From Gremmenia infestans (taxonomy: Eukaryota > Ascomycota > Leotiomycetes > Helotiales > Hamatocanthoscyphaceae): DNA of 64,000 nucleotides. The notes under the pieces are model-generated. The model worked only from the letters and a program-made list of their open reading frames with translations, searched no databases and was not told the origin of the DNA. Location of the stretch: positions 806,001-870,000 of the forward strand of contig JAFEVB010000012.1 in the NCBI GenBank assembly GCA_032629725.1, given 5' to 3'. The first letter of the stretch is position 1. Every line of letters begins with the position of its first letter. This document shows, in pieces, positions 24,670 to 36,600 of this stretch. The position numbers were made by a program, and so were the translations under genes.

Positions 24670-25429
24670 GTCCGAATGTATTTTAAAAGCAATTACGTAC
24701 ATGGAGCATCATCGGCTTTGAATAGTAAAATACTACTGATTGACATGTAGATGATATATATGAGGTATGTTGTGACTAGGAATTCACTAGTAGGCGCTAA
24801 AGATTAATGCTATCGTATTGCTATCCCCTTTCTCCTCTTAGAAGTTCTAGTAGAAGTCTCTCAGTGTTTGTGTTAAGATGTATAGTTACAGATATCGATG
24901 TACTTCAAGGCTTTCTCACTTTTGGGTGCGGCACTCACGTGTCTCGGCTAAGCCCCTTTACCACTTTAGAGGATTATTGGAGGTCTAATGGACAGAAAAA
25001 TGACATCAATTTTTAATGTGCCAAGCAGATGGGGACTTCAAATGGCGATGTGACAAGCGCCGCTTTTCAAGTCTAGCATAAGGGTGAAGAATATACTCAG
25101 AGTTATCAGATCAAATTATTCGAGGATCTTTGTAGGAACCTAGTAACCAAGAATAGCTTTTCCTTGTACATAAGAAGGGTTTTAAACCAATCTGAATACT
25201 GAAATTAGGCCTCCAAATCGTGATATTATGCACTGTTAAGATTCCCAGTGCCATTAGCGCCAATTTTCCCGCCGCCCCAAATTGTTCTCTCATTATCATT
25301 AATGAAATCTCCTTTCCCTGGGCATGACCAAAGCAGCTCTCCCCAGCTTGGCTGATCTGCTGAACTGCTTCCCGTCACTAGTAAAGTCAGCATTTGTCCA
25401 GATTCATGAAGCTCTCTTTTCAATTTCCA
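24670..25429. other. Gene-free AT-rich region
   Basis: No gene recognised. The right end (25225-25430) may hold degraded 3' sequence of the alginate-lyase-like relic on the minus strand. Confidence 0.4.
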
Positions 25430-25905
25430 TGCTGCTCCCCGCCAGACGCATCATAGACCTGTTTTGCTTTCGTGGTCCACGGCGCGTCAAGACCCCTCTT
25501 GATGACATATTGATAGTATATGATCTGTATGGTCAGAAAATTTTCAATCTACGCAGAAAATCTCACTTACATCCCAAACTGCAGGGCCTTGTGCAATACC
25601 ACGACTAACATTTGAAGATGCAGACCATGGTCCATTGATGAGGATCGCTTCACAACGATAAAACTTTAGGTCATATAGAACGTCGTTACCCAGATTGTAG
25701 TTTGCTGCATATTCAGAGGCGTTGAGAAGAAGATTATTCCCAAGAGCGTAAATATCAATGCCTTGAGACTGAACTACTCTTGCCGCAAGAGTCGTCCAAC
25801 CAAGCCCTGCGATAGCATGTCATCTCCTAGAATGAGTACCCGTTGTAGAGTATGCACGGTATACGTCGGCTTGATGCTGGCAGTAGGAATCACGCACACC
25901 CCACA
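25430..25905 (-). pseudogene. Alginate-lyase-like secreted protein remnant
   Basis: Translating the minus strand gives a family-like run: GLGWTTLAARVVQSQGID, YALGNNLLLNASEYAANYNL, then FYRCEAILINGPWSAS and GIAQGPAVWD. After an intron (donor gtaagt near 25572, acceptor ACAG near 25530) comes YYQYVIKRGLDAPWTTKAKQ. This order matches the C-terminal half of fungal alginate-lyase/chondroitin-AC-type (PF05426-like) secreted proteins. Stops and frame shifts interrupt it upstream of about 25800 and just after the AKQVYDASGGE stretch near 25440. No N-terminal half or signal peptide is found. The family call comes from remembered motif order, without a search. Confidence 0.5.
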
Positions 25906-26913
25906 TTTTTCAGTTGGCAATTTCCTCCACAATCTACAGCTACATGCCAAGAGATTGAAATGACGGTCGAATCTCGCGTTCCACGCCCACCACGATGGGG
26001 AAATGGCGGAACTATTATCCACAGCATTATATTAAGAAGTTCGTTTTACGTCGAGTAGTAGATCGCGAATCTATTTCCAATGTAAGGATACATTTTTAGG
26101 GTTGCAGATGGAGGTATTATGATACTGAGGTAGAGTATACTAGAGGGGGTGGGAAATTTTAAAAAGGGGGGGTTGTGTCACGGGTTTACACTACTTGTGA
26201 CAATTTGCACAGAGGGGGCCTTAGCGCCATACTAGCGCAACCTGCGGTGCAGGTACCACTTCTATAATCCACCACCTTTTACCACCCTACTATGTAGATA
26301 CAATGCAGTCTTTTGAGATTGTAGCTGCTTAGAGTTATGATTATTTAGGTACTAGATCTTCGTATCCTATATAAGTAAAACAGAGCTAAAGCCCCCTATC
26401 CTGTAAAGTTGCCAGTTGCTGATGCTGATCGGTTGGTTGCACAGGGAACCCTTCTAACGTAATTGGGTGTGTGATCACGTTTTTTCGTGTGAATTACGCG
26501 CCTTCTGCCCTGCCCTTGCGTCTTTCCTTCTCTTTCCTCTTTTATCTTCTTCCAACTTCAACTTCTCAACCAGCATCACCTTCTGGTCTCACGGGAATCC
26601 ACGCGAGAATTCAACGCAACTTGTCATTCAATTTCTGACCTTTCTTCCCTTTCGACCTCAATTCACTTCGACCGATCCATTCACCTTTGCACCTCCACCT
26701 CCACCTCCACCTCCAGCTTGATTTCTTCTTCTTCTTGGTTCTCAGCCGTCAATTTTGTGGGTGAAGCACTCCGATCATTCCGTCTCCACCAACTTCAATT
26801 TATACTGTTAGTCGTTGTTTCTGTCTTTTCTATCGTTGCAAACGGCGAGAGTGCCTACAACTGACTATAGAAACAGTGTCATCCCATCCCATCTCATCCT
26901 ATCCTACATCAAC
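25906..26913. other. Intergenic region, CT-rich promoter at its right end
   Basis: The left half is AT-rich without genes. From about 26500 to 26900 the plus strand is strongly CT-rich with a (CCACCT)n-like run at 26694-26716, a usual picture for a promoter and 5' leader of the gene starting at 26914. The ORF at 26467-26721 is a by-product of this composition. Confidence 0.5.
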
Positions 26914-27711
26914 AAAATGTGCAACATCAAATGGTGTATGGCATACCGAATGATCTGCAACAATCCTGCCAAATGGTTTGGTGATGCTGTCCTCGATGAC
27001 AGAGACAAGGCTCTACTCACTGGAGATCGGGCTGCGTTCCTTGAGTACAGTAGCTCAAGCTACTTGCGAAAGATGGTATGTTTATCTCTCTGCTGCTGTT
27101 ACTGCAGTATGGTCGCGCTGATTAGTGCAACATAGTATTGTACGAAGAAGGACGGCAGCGACTGCTTCCAACAACTTGACTGGACTGTCGAGAATAACGA
27201 ACGATGCAAGGAGTATGTCCATTCTGCAGGTGGAGAATTGCATGGTGATAAGAAGTCTGGTTCTTCCATTTGGCACTGGATGACAGGTATGGACCTAAGC
27301 CACCAAAGTTACCTTGGGACTCTTCAAGTGCTGATAGTTCTAGTCAATGTCCATATCACAGGAGCCACTGGTGCCGGATTCGCTTGGGGCTTCTTGGCCA
27401 CACAGGCAAAGAATATCCGTATATTCAAGGGTCCTACAGAGACGTGCGACATTCATCCATGGGATGCCATGATCTTGAGGGACTGCACGCCGAATACTGA
27501 TACTCTCTATGGTGTGGATGCTATTAGCTCTCGCAAGTGGGACGTTCTGGTGATGAAGATGTGTGAGGATCACGATCGTAAGGACTCTCTGAAGCACCAC
27601 AATCACCCCTTTTATTATACCCACAGGCTAATACAGAATGATGGTAGATCCCTGGATTGTTGTCTCAGTCCAAGATGCTGGAGAGGCCTTCAGGGATGGT
27701 TGTGCGTGTGA
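26914..27711 (+). CDS. Hypothetical protein, unrecognised, ending uncertain
   Basis: Exons 26914-27075 and 27136-27286 join in phase and start MCNIKWCMAYRMICNN. Exon 3 begins at 27362 (acceptor ATCACAG) and reads GATGAGFAWGFLATQ. It ends either at 27711 or, if a gtaagg donor near 27580 is used, a few codons later at HDR-stop. The 75-nt intron 27287-27361 has no stop and a length divisible by three, so its retention is also readable. The protein has scattered cysteines, with no signal peptide and no domain I know. A preceding CT-rich leader supports expression. The start is secure; the 3' structure is not. Confidence 0.55.
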
Positions 27712-29403
27712 GGGACATACTTGAATAGATCGTGCTTGACGAGGATGGTTCCCGATGCCCCTTGAAACCGTCGGCATGGCATATTCCTTCTCTAGGCGTG
27801 ATGCTTCACGTTGATCAGATTGGTCTTGCTTCATATTACTTTGCCTCACGTTGCAGAATGATACTTGATATTGTGGGAGGAGGGCTTATCTAAATAGCGG
27901 ACACAGACTCAGAGCCTTTGCACCTATACCTCTCGAGCCTCATTTCATTCTATAGTTTTAGTGCTTTGCCAATGACATTTCATTGCTCATTCATTGACCC
28001 TGTTTCAGATTCCTTTTAGACTTTTGACTTGACTGAGACATAACCAACTGTTTGAGATGTATTTAATGGCAGGTATCGAAGCCTTCCTGATAAATGTAAG
28101 CTGTCACCAAAATTCTACCCATCTAAGGAGCTGTCGAAAGACCTTTGAAAGAATATTTGATACCCACTGAGGAGCAGAAGGCTGATGTTACGGTTGGAAG
28201 AGCAGTGTTGGGATGGTGAAGTCGAAGGCTGCTAGGACAAGGCACAACTAAGAAAAATCTTTAATTTTGACTTGGGTGGATGCATAAAAGAAATAAATTT
28301 TGTATGTCTGCCTAAGGGTATGAAGACTCACAAAGAGTGGAAATACGATTGCAATTAGTTGAAATTTGCTATAGGCCGGTTGATTATCTCCAAGTTGTGC
28401 CAGGGCTTTATGTATAGCGAAGTCTTGCTATTTTAAATCGGGGTTATCAATGGTCGTTTCATATCGTTGAGCAGTAGTAGGCAAAGAAAAGGACAAGAGC
28501 TATGACTTCAGTCCTTAGAACATCCACATCAGTGGCTTTTATGCATGAAGAAATACTTGCTGTCTCGTTTTCGCCTGTTCAATGTTACATATCGCTATAG
28601 TTGAGTAAAATTATCTTATAGTTGATACCAGCATTACTTGAGCGCAGCAGACTAGAACATTTTAGGCAACTGACACCTACTTGCTTTTCTCAGAAAAATA
28701 CCAATTAATAGTCTTTGGTCTCAGGAATACTGTCGGGTGGACTGTGGATAGGTGTAAAAGAGGATGCATTATCTACCTAGGTATTTACGCTAAAGTGGTG
28801 CTAATCCCCCCTCATCACTTGCACGTGACTCTCGATTTGCCAAACCTGCGTAACATTACATACCCGAGGAAGGTTCGTACTTTTAAATTATCAGATAAAT
28901 CCGCATAGAACCTGTATATTATAAATTGCCGATCTTTTATTGTATAGAATAAAATACTTGCAGGGTGACGTTTTCATTAGAAACGTCGATACACGAGCTT
29001 CAGTTACTTCACTAATACAAGTACGAACGGAGCCACATCTGTCAGCCACGCCAAGTCGGGGTAGGGAAAATACTTTGCAGGTACTTTATTTAGGAAAGAT
29101 TGGCAGAAAATGCAATGCTACAGTAAAAGTTGCGAGTGCCAAGTTACCAAGTTGCCAACTTTCAAGCCGTGCCGCCAGGATCATATTCCCCGGTTTTCAA
29201 TGTTTCCCGTTGTCTAAACCCTGCACAAATGCGTCATAACCCACAACCACCACATACAGGATTTGCCCGCGTTCTTTTGGTTTTCCTCTATAAAGCATCC
29301 AAAAAATCTATCTGGGGAGGAATTAGACTTCTCTTTTCTACAAACCGTCTCTCTCAATTATCTATCATCAGGTATACACCAAACCCTATTTGCTCCACGA
29401 AGT
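27712..29403. other. Intergenic region, nothing seen
   Basis: AT-rich with many stops in all frames. No gene, RNA gene or repeat was recognised. Confidence 0.45.
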
Positions 29404-30123
29404 ATGTCTAACGAGTATGTGTCCCAGCTTCCCATCCACCCTTTTCGATCCCGAGTCTGATTATTTTTGCGTAGCAAAAAGCAACCCAGGAAAGCAGAAG
29501 CAGAGGTCCCACAAGAGGAAGAAGAAGAGCAAGAGCAAGAGCCAGAGGAACAGGGCGCTGAGCAAACAGAAGTTGAATCTGAGCCTGAAGAGAACGATAC
29601 CAAAGTAGACAACGAGGACGAGGATACCGAAACCAACAACAAGGACGAAGACACCAAACCCAACAAGGACGAAGATAACAAACCCAACGAGGACGAGGAA
29701 TATCAATCGGAACAAGAGTCAGAGCTACAGGTCCAATCAAAAGACCAACCACCGCAGTCCTCCGAACCCGAACCAGAGGTCAAGCAACAGAAGCCCCGCA
29801 AAAAGAACCCCCCTACCAAGACTCAAGCACCCCCTGCCGCCAAGAGAACAATGGCAGATCAACAACAGCAATCGGAGAAGCAGCTCCAGCGTCAAGCTCA
29901 GCCCCCGCCTCAATATCAACCTAGACCTCAGCAGCATCAGATTGCGCCACGTGCAGAAGGATACAGGCCTCCTGCTGTCCGAGAATCCCGCATCAAGGAC
30001 CGCCCACCGCCAAAGAGTACTGCATCAGACAGTGCGCTGAGGATTAAGATCGAGCTTGATCTGGAGGTTGAGGTTGATTTGTATGCGAGGGTCAAGGGAG
30101 ATGTCACTATTGGATTGATGTAG
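29404..30123 (+). CDS. Acidic, disordered protein with a hydrophobic/charged C-terminal motif
   Basis: An 11-nt first exon (29404-29414, M-S-N) is joined across a 60-nt intron (gtatgt...gcgtag) to 29475-30123, giving 219 aa. The middle is highly acidic with imperfect repeats of (K/N)xDEDxxxN, then Pro/Gln-rich. The only ordered part is the last ~30 residues (LRIKIELDLEVEVDLYARV, then GDVTIGLM), an amphipathic beta-like pattern. I recall such a C-terminal motif from fungal proteins of unknown function; that is memory, not a search. Without splicing, the frame would start at a TTG, so the micro-exon is the better model. Its role is unknown. Confidence 0.75.
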
Positions 30124-30666
30124 AATGTTGGATTTGGTATGGCTGAAAGAGATAAAGAAGGGATTTTTTTGTCTAAATATGGGACTTCATTTCTGACTAG
30201 CTTGGGAGTTTGTGATCACATAGGTTTAATGACATTTTGTATAAATAGGGGTAATGAATACAGTACGAGTAACTTCTGAGCATCATGGAGGGGTAAGCCC
30301 CGCTTAGTCACGTGCTTTGACGAAAATTGTGTTCTGATATTGACATTTTTATCAGTAGAGGCGTAGATATTGCAAACACCATCTTCGCTAGCTTACTAAG
30401 TAATACGAATGCAACCGCCAAGACCATAACCTAGGACCTACAATTGTAGTAAAGTGATAACCTTGTGATACCAACACGAGGAGGTTATCGCTAGTTGCTG
30501 ACTAAGCTAGTGCCAAGTCACATGACTATAAAGGCTCAGTCACATATTCCTGAAACAGTAGACTACAGTACAGTAGGCTATTGAATCTTATCAAATCTGG
30601 TTTGGATAGCGGATCTCTTAAAGTAAAGTAAATAACTCATGGATTTCTGGAATTAACGGAGCACAT
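30124..30666. other. Intergenic region between convergent genes
   Basis: 3' flanks of the acidic-protein gene and of the PKS. A short inverted repeat (gataacct ... aggttatc) lies at about 30457-30491. No gene. Confidence 0.45.
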
Positions 30667-33600
30667 CTAAACCGGAACAACACATTCTCCGACTGCCGGC
30701 ATCTTTGCTATCATCTTCTCACACAACCCAAACAAACTACTCGCGTTTGTGATATCCAGTGTCGTCAATTCTACGCCCAATTCAACGCGCACCCAATTTC
30801 TCACCTCGACCGCGCTCAGACTATCCACCCCATAGGCGCTCAAACTCTTCGCTGGCTCCATGGCCTCGGTCAATCGCAACGTCTTCGTAAACTGCATGCT
30901 TAGCACTTCTAATCCCGCTGCCACAAGGGACGATTTGTCTGCTTTATTCCGATGTAGCAGCAGGAATGTCTGAACGGCTTTGGCATCCTCGTCTCCGGCT
31001 TTAGAACCTTTATGCTGATCCCCAGAATTGTGATTCGAGAATAAGGGGCTGAACCGGGCATCGGTCTCGAGATCCGAGCCTTTTTGCTGTGGCAATGCAA
31101 TACCTATGATGAGCTGAGTTGCGCTTTCAGGGTTGATTGGCTGTGTTTGCTGGAGGACTGAATATTTGAACATGCGGCGGACCATACTCTCATTGACACC
31201 TAACCAGATCCTGTTGTCCATCCGCTCTTGTATTCCCCCTTCTCTGGCTGCAAAACCGACTTCTTCAATGATGCCCAGGTCAAGCGCGTGGGCTGGAAGA
31301 CCCTCAGAGTGGCGGTAGCTCGCAAAAGCATCCATGAATACGTTGGCTGCAGAATAGTTGGCTTGCGCCTTTTGTCCGACGATTCCAGACATGCTAGAGA
31401 GAAGGGTGAAGAATGACATGGGAGATTTGTGTGCAAGACTGGATCTGTGGAGATTCCAGGTTCCTTGCACTTTTGCTGAGGCCGCAGTGTTATAATCCTC
31501 CAATGTCATCGCCTCGAATGGTTTGTCCTGATCAATTAGCTTGTCGTTTTGATATTGGAGAGAGATGTACTTACTCTGAGTATCACTGCTCCTTGTATAA
31601 TTCCTCCCACGGGTTGCGTTGCTGCTTTGAAAGCGCTCTCGACATCCTCCGTGTTGGTTACGTCGGCTTTTGCCTCTTGAACCTCGCACCCAAGCGCATT
31701 ACAATCTCTGACTATTGCTTGCGACCTTTCGTCGGAAATACCACTCCGAGTCATGGCAATTATATACTTCGCGCCATGCGCAGCCATATAAACAGCCAGA
31801 CTTCCGCAGATGCCCTTGAGTCCACCGACGATCAAGTAGGAGACATTTGACTGAAGAGAAATCTCATGCATCGCCGGACGGATAGGTACCGTTGTGGTCA
31901 TTCCCTTCTCGCCATCCGTGATTACTACCTTTCCAATATGACGACCATCGCGCATGTAGGCAAACGCTTCCGGGATACTATCAAACCCAAAGCGTGTGGC
32001 TGGGTTGATTGGCTTGATGTGGCCTCCCGAGAGCAAGTCAAAGCATCGACTCAACAAGCTAGTCACAGTGGATGGAGAGAGTTTTTGAATCGCTACCGAC
32101 CTGTACGAACAGTTTCGGTCGAAGGGCTCCATCGACAGATATTGACGGTCGAGAATGTCCTTGTTGCCTATCTCCACCATGGTTCCACTGTCTGCGCATA
32201 TACGCCATGATTCATCCAACAATTCTCCAGTGAGAGAATTGATAATGAGGTCGATTCCTTTGCTTTGCGTGCTTGCTTTGATTTTCCGGGCAAAATCTGT
32301 TGTTCTGGAAGAGAATATTCGATCGTCGCGAAAGCCAAATGTCTCCTTCAAAAAGCTGCGCTTCTCGTCACTGCTCACGGTGACATAAATCTCAGCACCT
32401 ATATACTTTGCAAGGTAGATGCATGCGATACCAACACCACCTGCAGCGGCATGGATGAGGATAGACTGGCCTTTCTGGAGATTTCCAACTTTGAAAAGGC
32501 AGTACATTGAGGTAAGGTAGGCGATTGGTACAGTCGCGGCCTCTTCGAATGACAACGAATTTGGGATGTGGTGAACGTATTGAACCGGGCATTGCACTCG
32601 ATTGGCAAAGGTTGCTTGTGTTACCATGGCGACACGGTCACCAACTTTGAAAGTCTTGACGGCCTTACCCACCCTTGTGACGGTTCCTGCTCCTTCCATA
32701 CCCAACAGATGCTCGTTCCCGGGAGTGTTTCCTTGCGTTGTGGTGATGTCTTTGGAATTCAGTCCAGCAGCAACAATTTCGATCTCTACGTGCTCATCTT
32801 CCATTGACGTGAGTGGGGCTTCTGTGTATTGAAGAGCGTCGAGACTACCGAGGCGTTCAGCCCTCAAATTTGCAATTCCTTGTACATCATGGAGAGATTT
32901 GACAACCGGCTGCGCCCCGCGGCCACCTTCATCGTCCTTGAATTGATTGACAAGCTTGTCAGGAACTATCCTATTCACGAATACAACACCGTTGCGTTCG
33001 ACAAATTCATTGTCCACGAAAGTCTTGGGCAGAGTTCCAGCGATGATCTCCAAGATCTTCACTACAGCTGGTATCGTAGCCGGGCCGGTACTTTCATGCA
33101 CATCTAGAGTCATGAGACGCAGACTTGTGTCTTCTTGTCGAACTGTCCGGAACATGCCATGGATTAGGGCATTATCTGGCGTTGTAACGTTCATCTGGGA
33201 ACCTTGGGTAAGCCAGAGGATTTTACAGCCCTGGGACACAAGGTACTTGACAGAGTCCCATTGAGCGCTCGACACAGACTTCAGAACCGGGTTGAAAAGC
33301 TCGTCTTGAATGAGGACTGTACTCTTTGGCTTGATATCCTCCAGTGGTTGATTGGACTCCAGAATAGTCCATCCAGCAACCTCCAGTGCGGTCGTCATCT
33401 CTGTTGTGGGCTTTTGATCTGTCATATTGGCAATAACGAGTTCTCGAGTCTTTGGGAGCACTGTTATCTTTGGCTTGGCAACAAAAATATTTACAGATGT
33501 ACAGGACTCGCAAGAAACAGTGGCGGTGCGGTAGAAGTCGTTCGCAGTGGCAATGGCTGCGATTTGGTCGGCATTCAAAATGTTTTCGCTGTTTACTACG

Positions 33601-36600
33601 ACAACATCTTCTTCCGACCCAGATCCGGAGTCGGTAATGATGGAAGAGTTTTCGGCCAAGATGGCGTAGCCTCCATCTGATAGTATGCCACGCACATTTT
33701 GGAGAACAGACTTCAGTAATCTTTGATTCAACTTGTCGCCCTTGAGAATGACTAAATCGAACTCCGATTCCTCAAATGTAAAATCTACTGCGGTCACGTC
33801 GACTAAAGTGGTTGTAGAGTCCCGATGTCGGCTCAAATCGTCATGCACGGCGACGAAGTTGTTTGCGTCCGCTGTCAAGAAGTTGAAAGTACTGTATAAT
33901 GCCCTTGTGGGCCTTAATTCTTCGTTGACTTCCGCAAACCAAATGCTGGAAGTATCGGTCGATCCCAAGTCAACTTCCATCACCTTCAATGCTGGCTTCT
34001 TGTGCGCTATCAGATCGATGATACGTTGCACAGTGGACCCCGATTTGTCTACCGAAAGATTCGCAAGCTGTTCTGCGGACAGGAAATCAATGTCGGGGTT
34101 CCACATGGACCTGGTAATAGTATGCTCCGCGCCAACGTCTGTGCCAGTAGGAAGCTTGTGGTATCGAAGAGCATTGATTTTGAGCATCATGTTGCCTGTT
34201 TCTGGGTCGTACATTGAAATATCGGTATACCAATTTCTCTTGTCGTCTTTTCGGCCTCTTCCCGAATACTTCGAAGTCGCGATTGCAATACCGATATCAG
34301 ATGTTTTTGCTGCGTTGGTGATAACTAGGTCATCAATAATGGCTGGTAGCAGAACGGTATCAGGCGCACTTCTATCTCCGCGCCACACCGAAGGAATGAA
34401 AGCTTGAATGCATGCATCCAGCGTGCATGGATGCATAGGGTATCGAGACTGGGTCAAAATTGATGCCGGCTCTGTCAAAGAAATGTGGTTGCGAGTCGTC
34501 AAACTACCTGCAACTGTCTCAACAGAAAGTAGCTTCTGAAATTCAGGTCCATATCCGTAACCAATGGTATTGAATGCTTTGTACCATTCTGAGCCGGGCT
34601 TGGCATACTTCAGCGGTGCAAGTTTATCTTTGGATACGACTGCCATACAATGTTAGCCACTGAACTAATTTTGGTCAATTAGAATGCAAGCTACCTTCAT
34701 TTGAGAGCGTTTCTAGACGAATCAATCCGGAAGAATGCTCGGTCCATGAGCCTTCATTCAACGATACGACCTTGAAATCATACCAGGTCTCTTTTGGCCC
34801 AGGATGAGGAGAAAGATGAAGTGTAACTTTTGCATCATTCTCTTCTTCTAGGACTAAGGCTTTGTCGAACCTTACATTCCGCAGCCGATAACTTAGCTGG
34901 TCCACCGAAGATACATCAGTGTCTGGTTTCAGGGCATTGTGGCTCTGATACATGGCTTCTATGGCCATTGAGATGAAACCAGCGGCCGGGAAAATGATAT
35001 CAGGACCCATTCCATGGTCTCGCAACCATGGTTGATCTTTCATCCGCAAAGTCTTGTTGAAGGATGGGAGTTCCCAAGAAGTCCCGAGCACTTTGCCTCC
35101 AAGAAGATCGTGGTGAGGGAACTTTCGGAAACGCCAATCTTTGCTAGCCTCACTCTCGTGCCAGTACTTGGTAGAGTGGTTCCAAACATAATTCGGAAGG
35201 TCGACGATAAGACGTGGTTGTCTGCCAGAAAGGTCTCTTTCATCCGCATTAACCTTGGCCAAGTCGACATTTCCTCCAGAAATGAAGAGCCGTCCTGCCA
35301 CAGCAAAGAGAGCTTCTATTGAGTCTTTACCTCTAGTCAAGGCTGCGCAGTATTGAACTGAAGAACCTTTAAGTGCAGTAATCTGTGAGATCGGACCGGC
35401 GAGTGCACCGCTCGGCCCAATTTCAATCAAGAAATCGGGCGCTCCTGCAGGAGCGGATAGCATTGCTTGAACCGCCTGGTCGAAGCGGACCGGGGATTCC
35501 ATGTTAGTCATCCAATACGCAGCATCACAGGCGTAATCCAGCTGGCGCCCTATGACAGAAGAATACATTGTAACCGTATCGATCGCATGAGCATCAGCCG
35601 AAATGTCGCAATTCTGAAGGAGTAGCTCCTTGTAGCATGCCGCTATGCTTTCCATGAACTTGGAATGATAGGCTACGTCGACCTGGAGGAGTCGTGCAAA
35701 GTGCTTGTCTTTGTCGATCCGTTCTCTTACTGTCTCTAGCGCAGCAGAATCGCCGGAAAGTGTCACGCTATTAGGGCTGTTGAAGCATCCGATTTGCACC
35801 AACAAGTAGAGGTCTCCGATGTACTCTTGCACTTTTTCAGGACCTAATCCCACCGCAAGCATACCTAACGACGCTTTGGATCCGTCAAGCACCACAGCAC
35901 GTCCCCGGTAAAACGCAATCTTGATAGCTTGTTCTTGCGTCAAGTAACCTGCAGCACACGCAGCCGCAATCTCACCGGACGAGTGTCCGACAACAGCTTC
36001 GGGTTTAACACCCCAGTTATCAAGGATCTCGAGTATGACAAGTTGTAGAGCGGTGACGATGGGCTGTGAGAACTCCGGTTGTCGAAGGTGCTGTGGTTTC
36101 CGCGGTTCGGTGAGCTCACCTAAACGTCACTTTAGCCAATTCAAATTTGATGGGAAGATCTTATGCTGACCTAAGAGCGACCAGGAAGGGGGGTCTGGTA
36201 GACTTTGAAGCACATCATCCAACTTCTTGAGTAAAATCCTGGTGGACGGGAACGTATCAAGCAAGGATTTACCCATCCTCGGCCATTGTGCTCCTTGGCC
36301 GGTGAAAACAAAGCCAATCTTAGGGACACCAAGACCTTTCTTCCCAACAACAAGCTTGCCTTGATCGATATTGGTAGGGTCTTGTGTAACTAGATATGCT
36401 CTATGAAAGTGGCGCGTTCGCCGGTGCGATAGCGTGTATGCCAGGTCGGGTAGCTTGATCTGAACATTCGGATTGATGAGGTGATCACTTAGAGCTTTCA
36501 CGTAAGATTTCAAGGACTTGTCATCATTGGCGGAGAAGACAAGAGTCACAGGCCGAGATACAGTGTCGTCTTCTGCAAAGAGATTGTCTTCTCCGGAAAG

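Noticed and set aside
33733..34407. 224-codon plus-strand ORF inside the PKS
   Set aside because: It is antisense to the PKS exon with intact ER/cMT-region coding; shadow frame.
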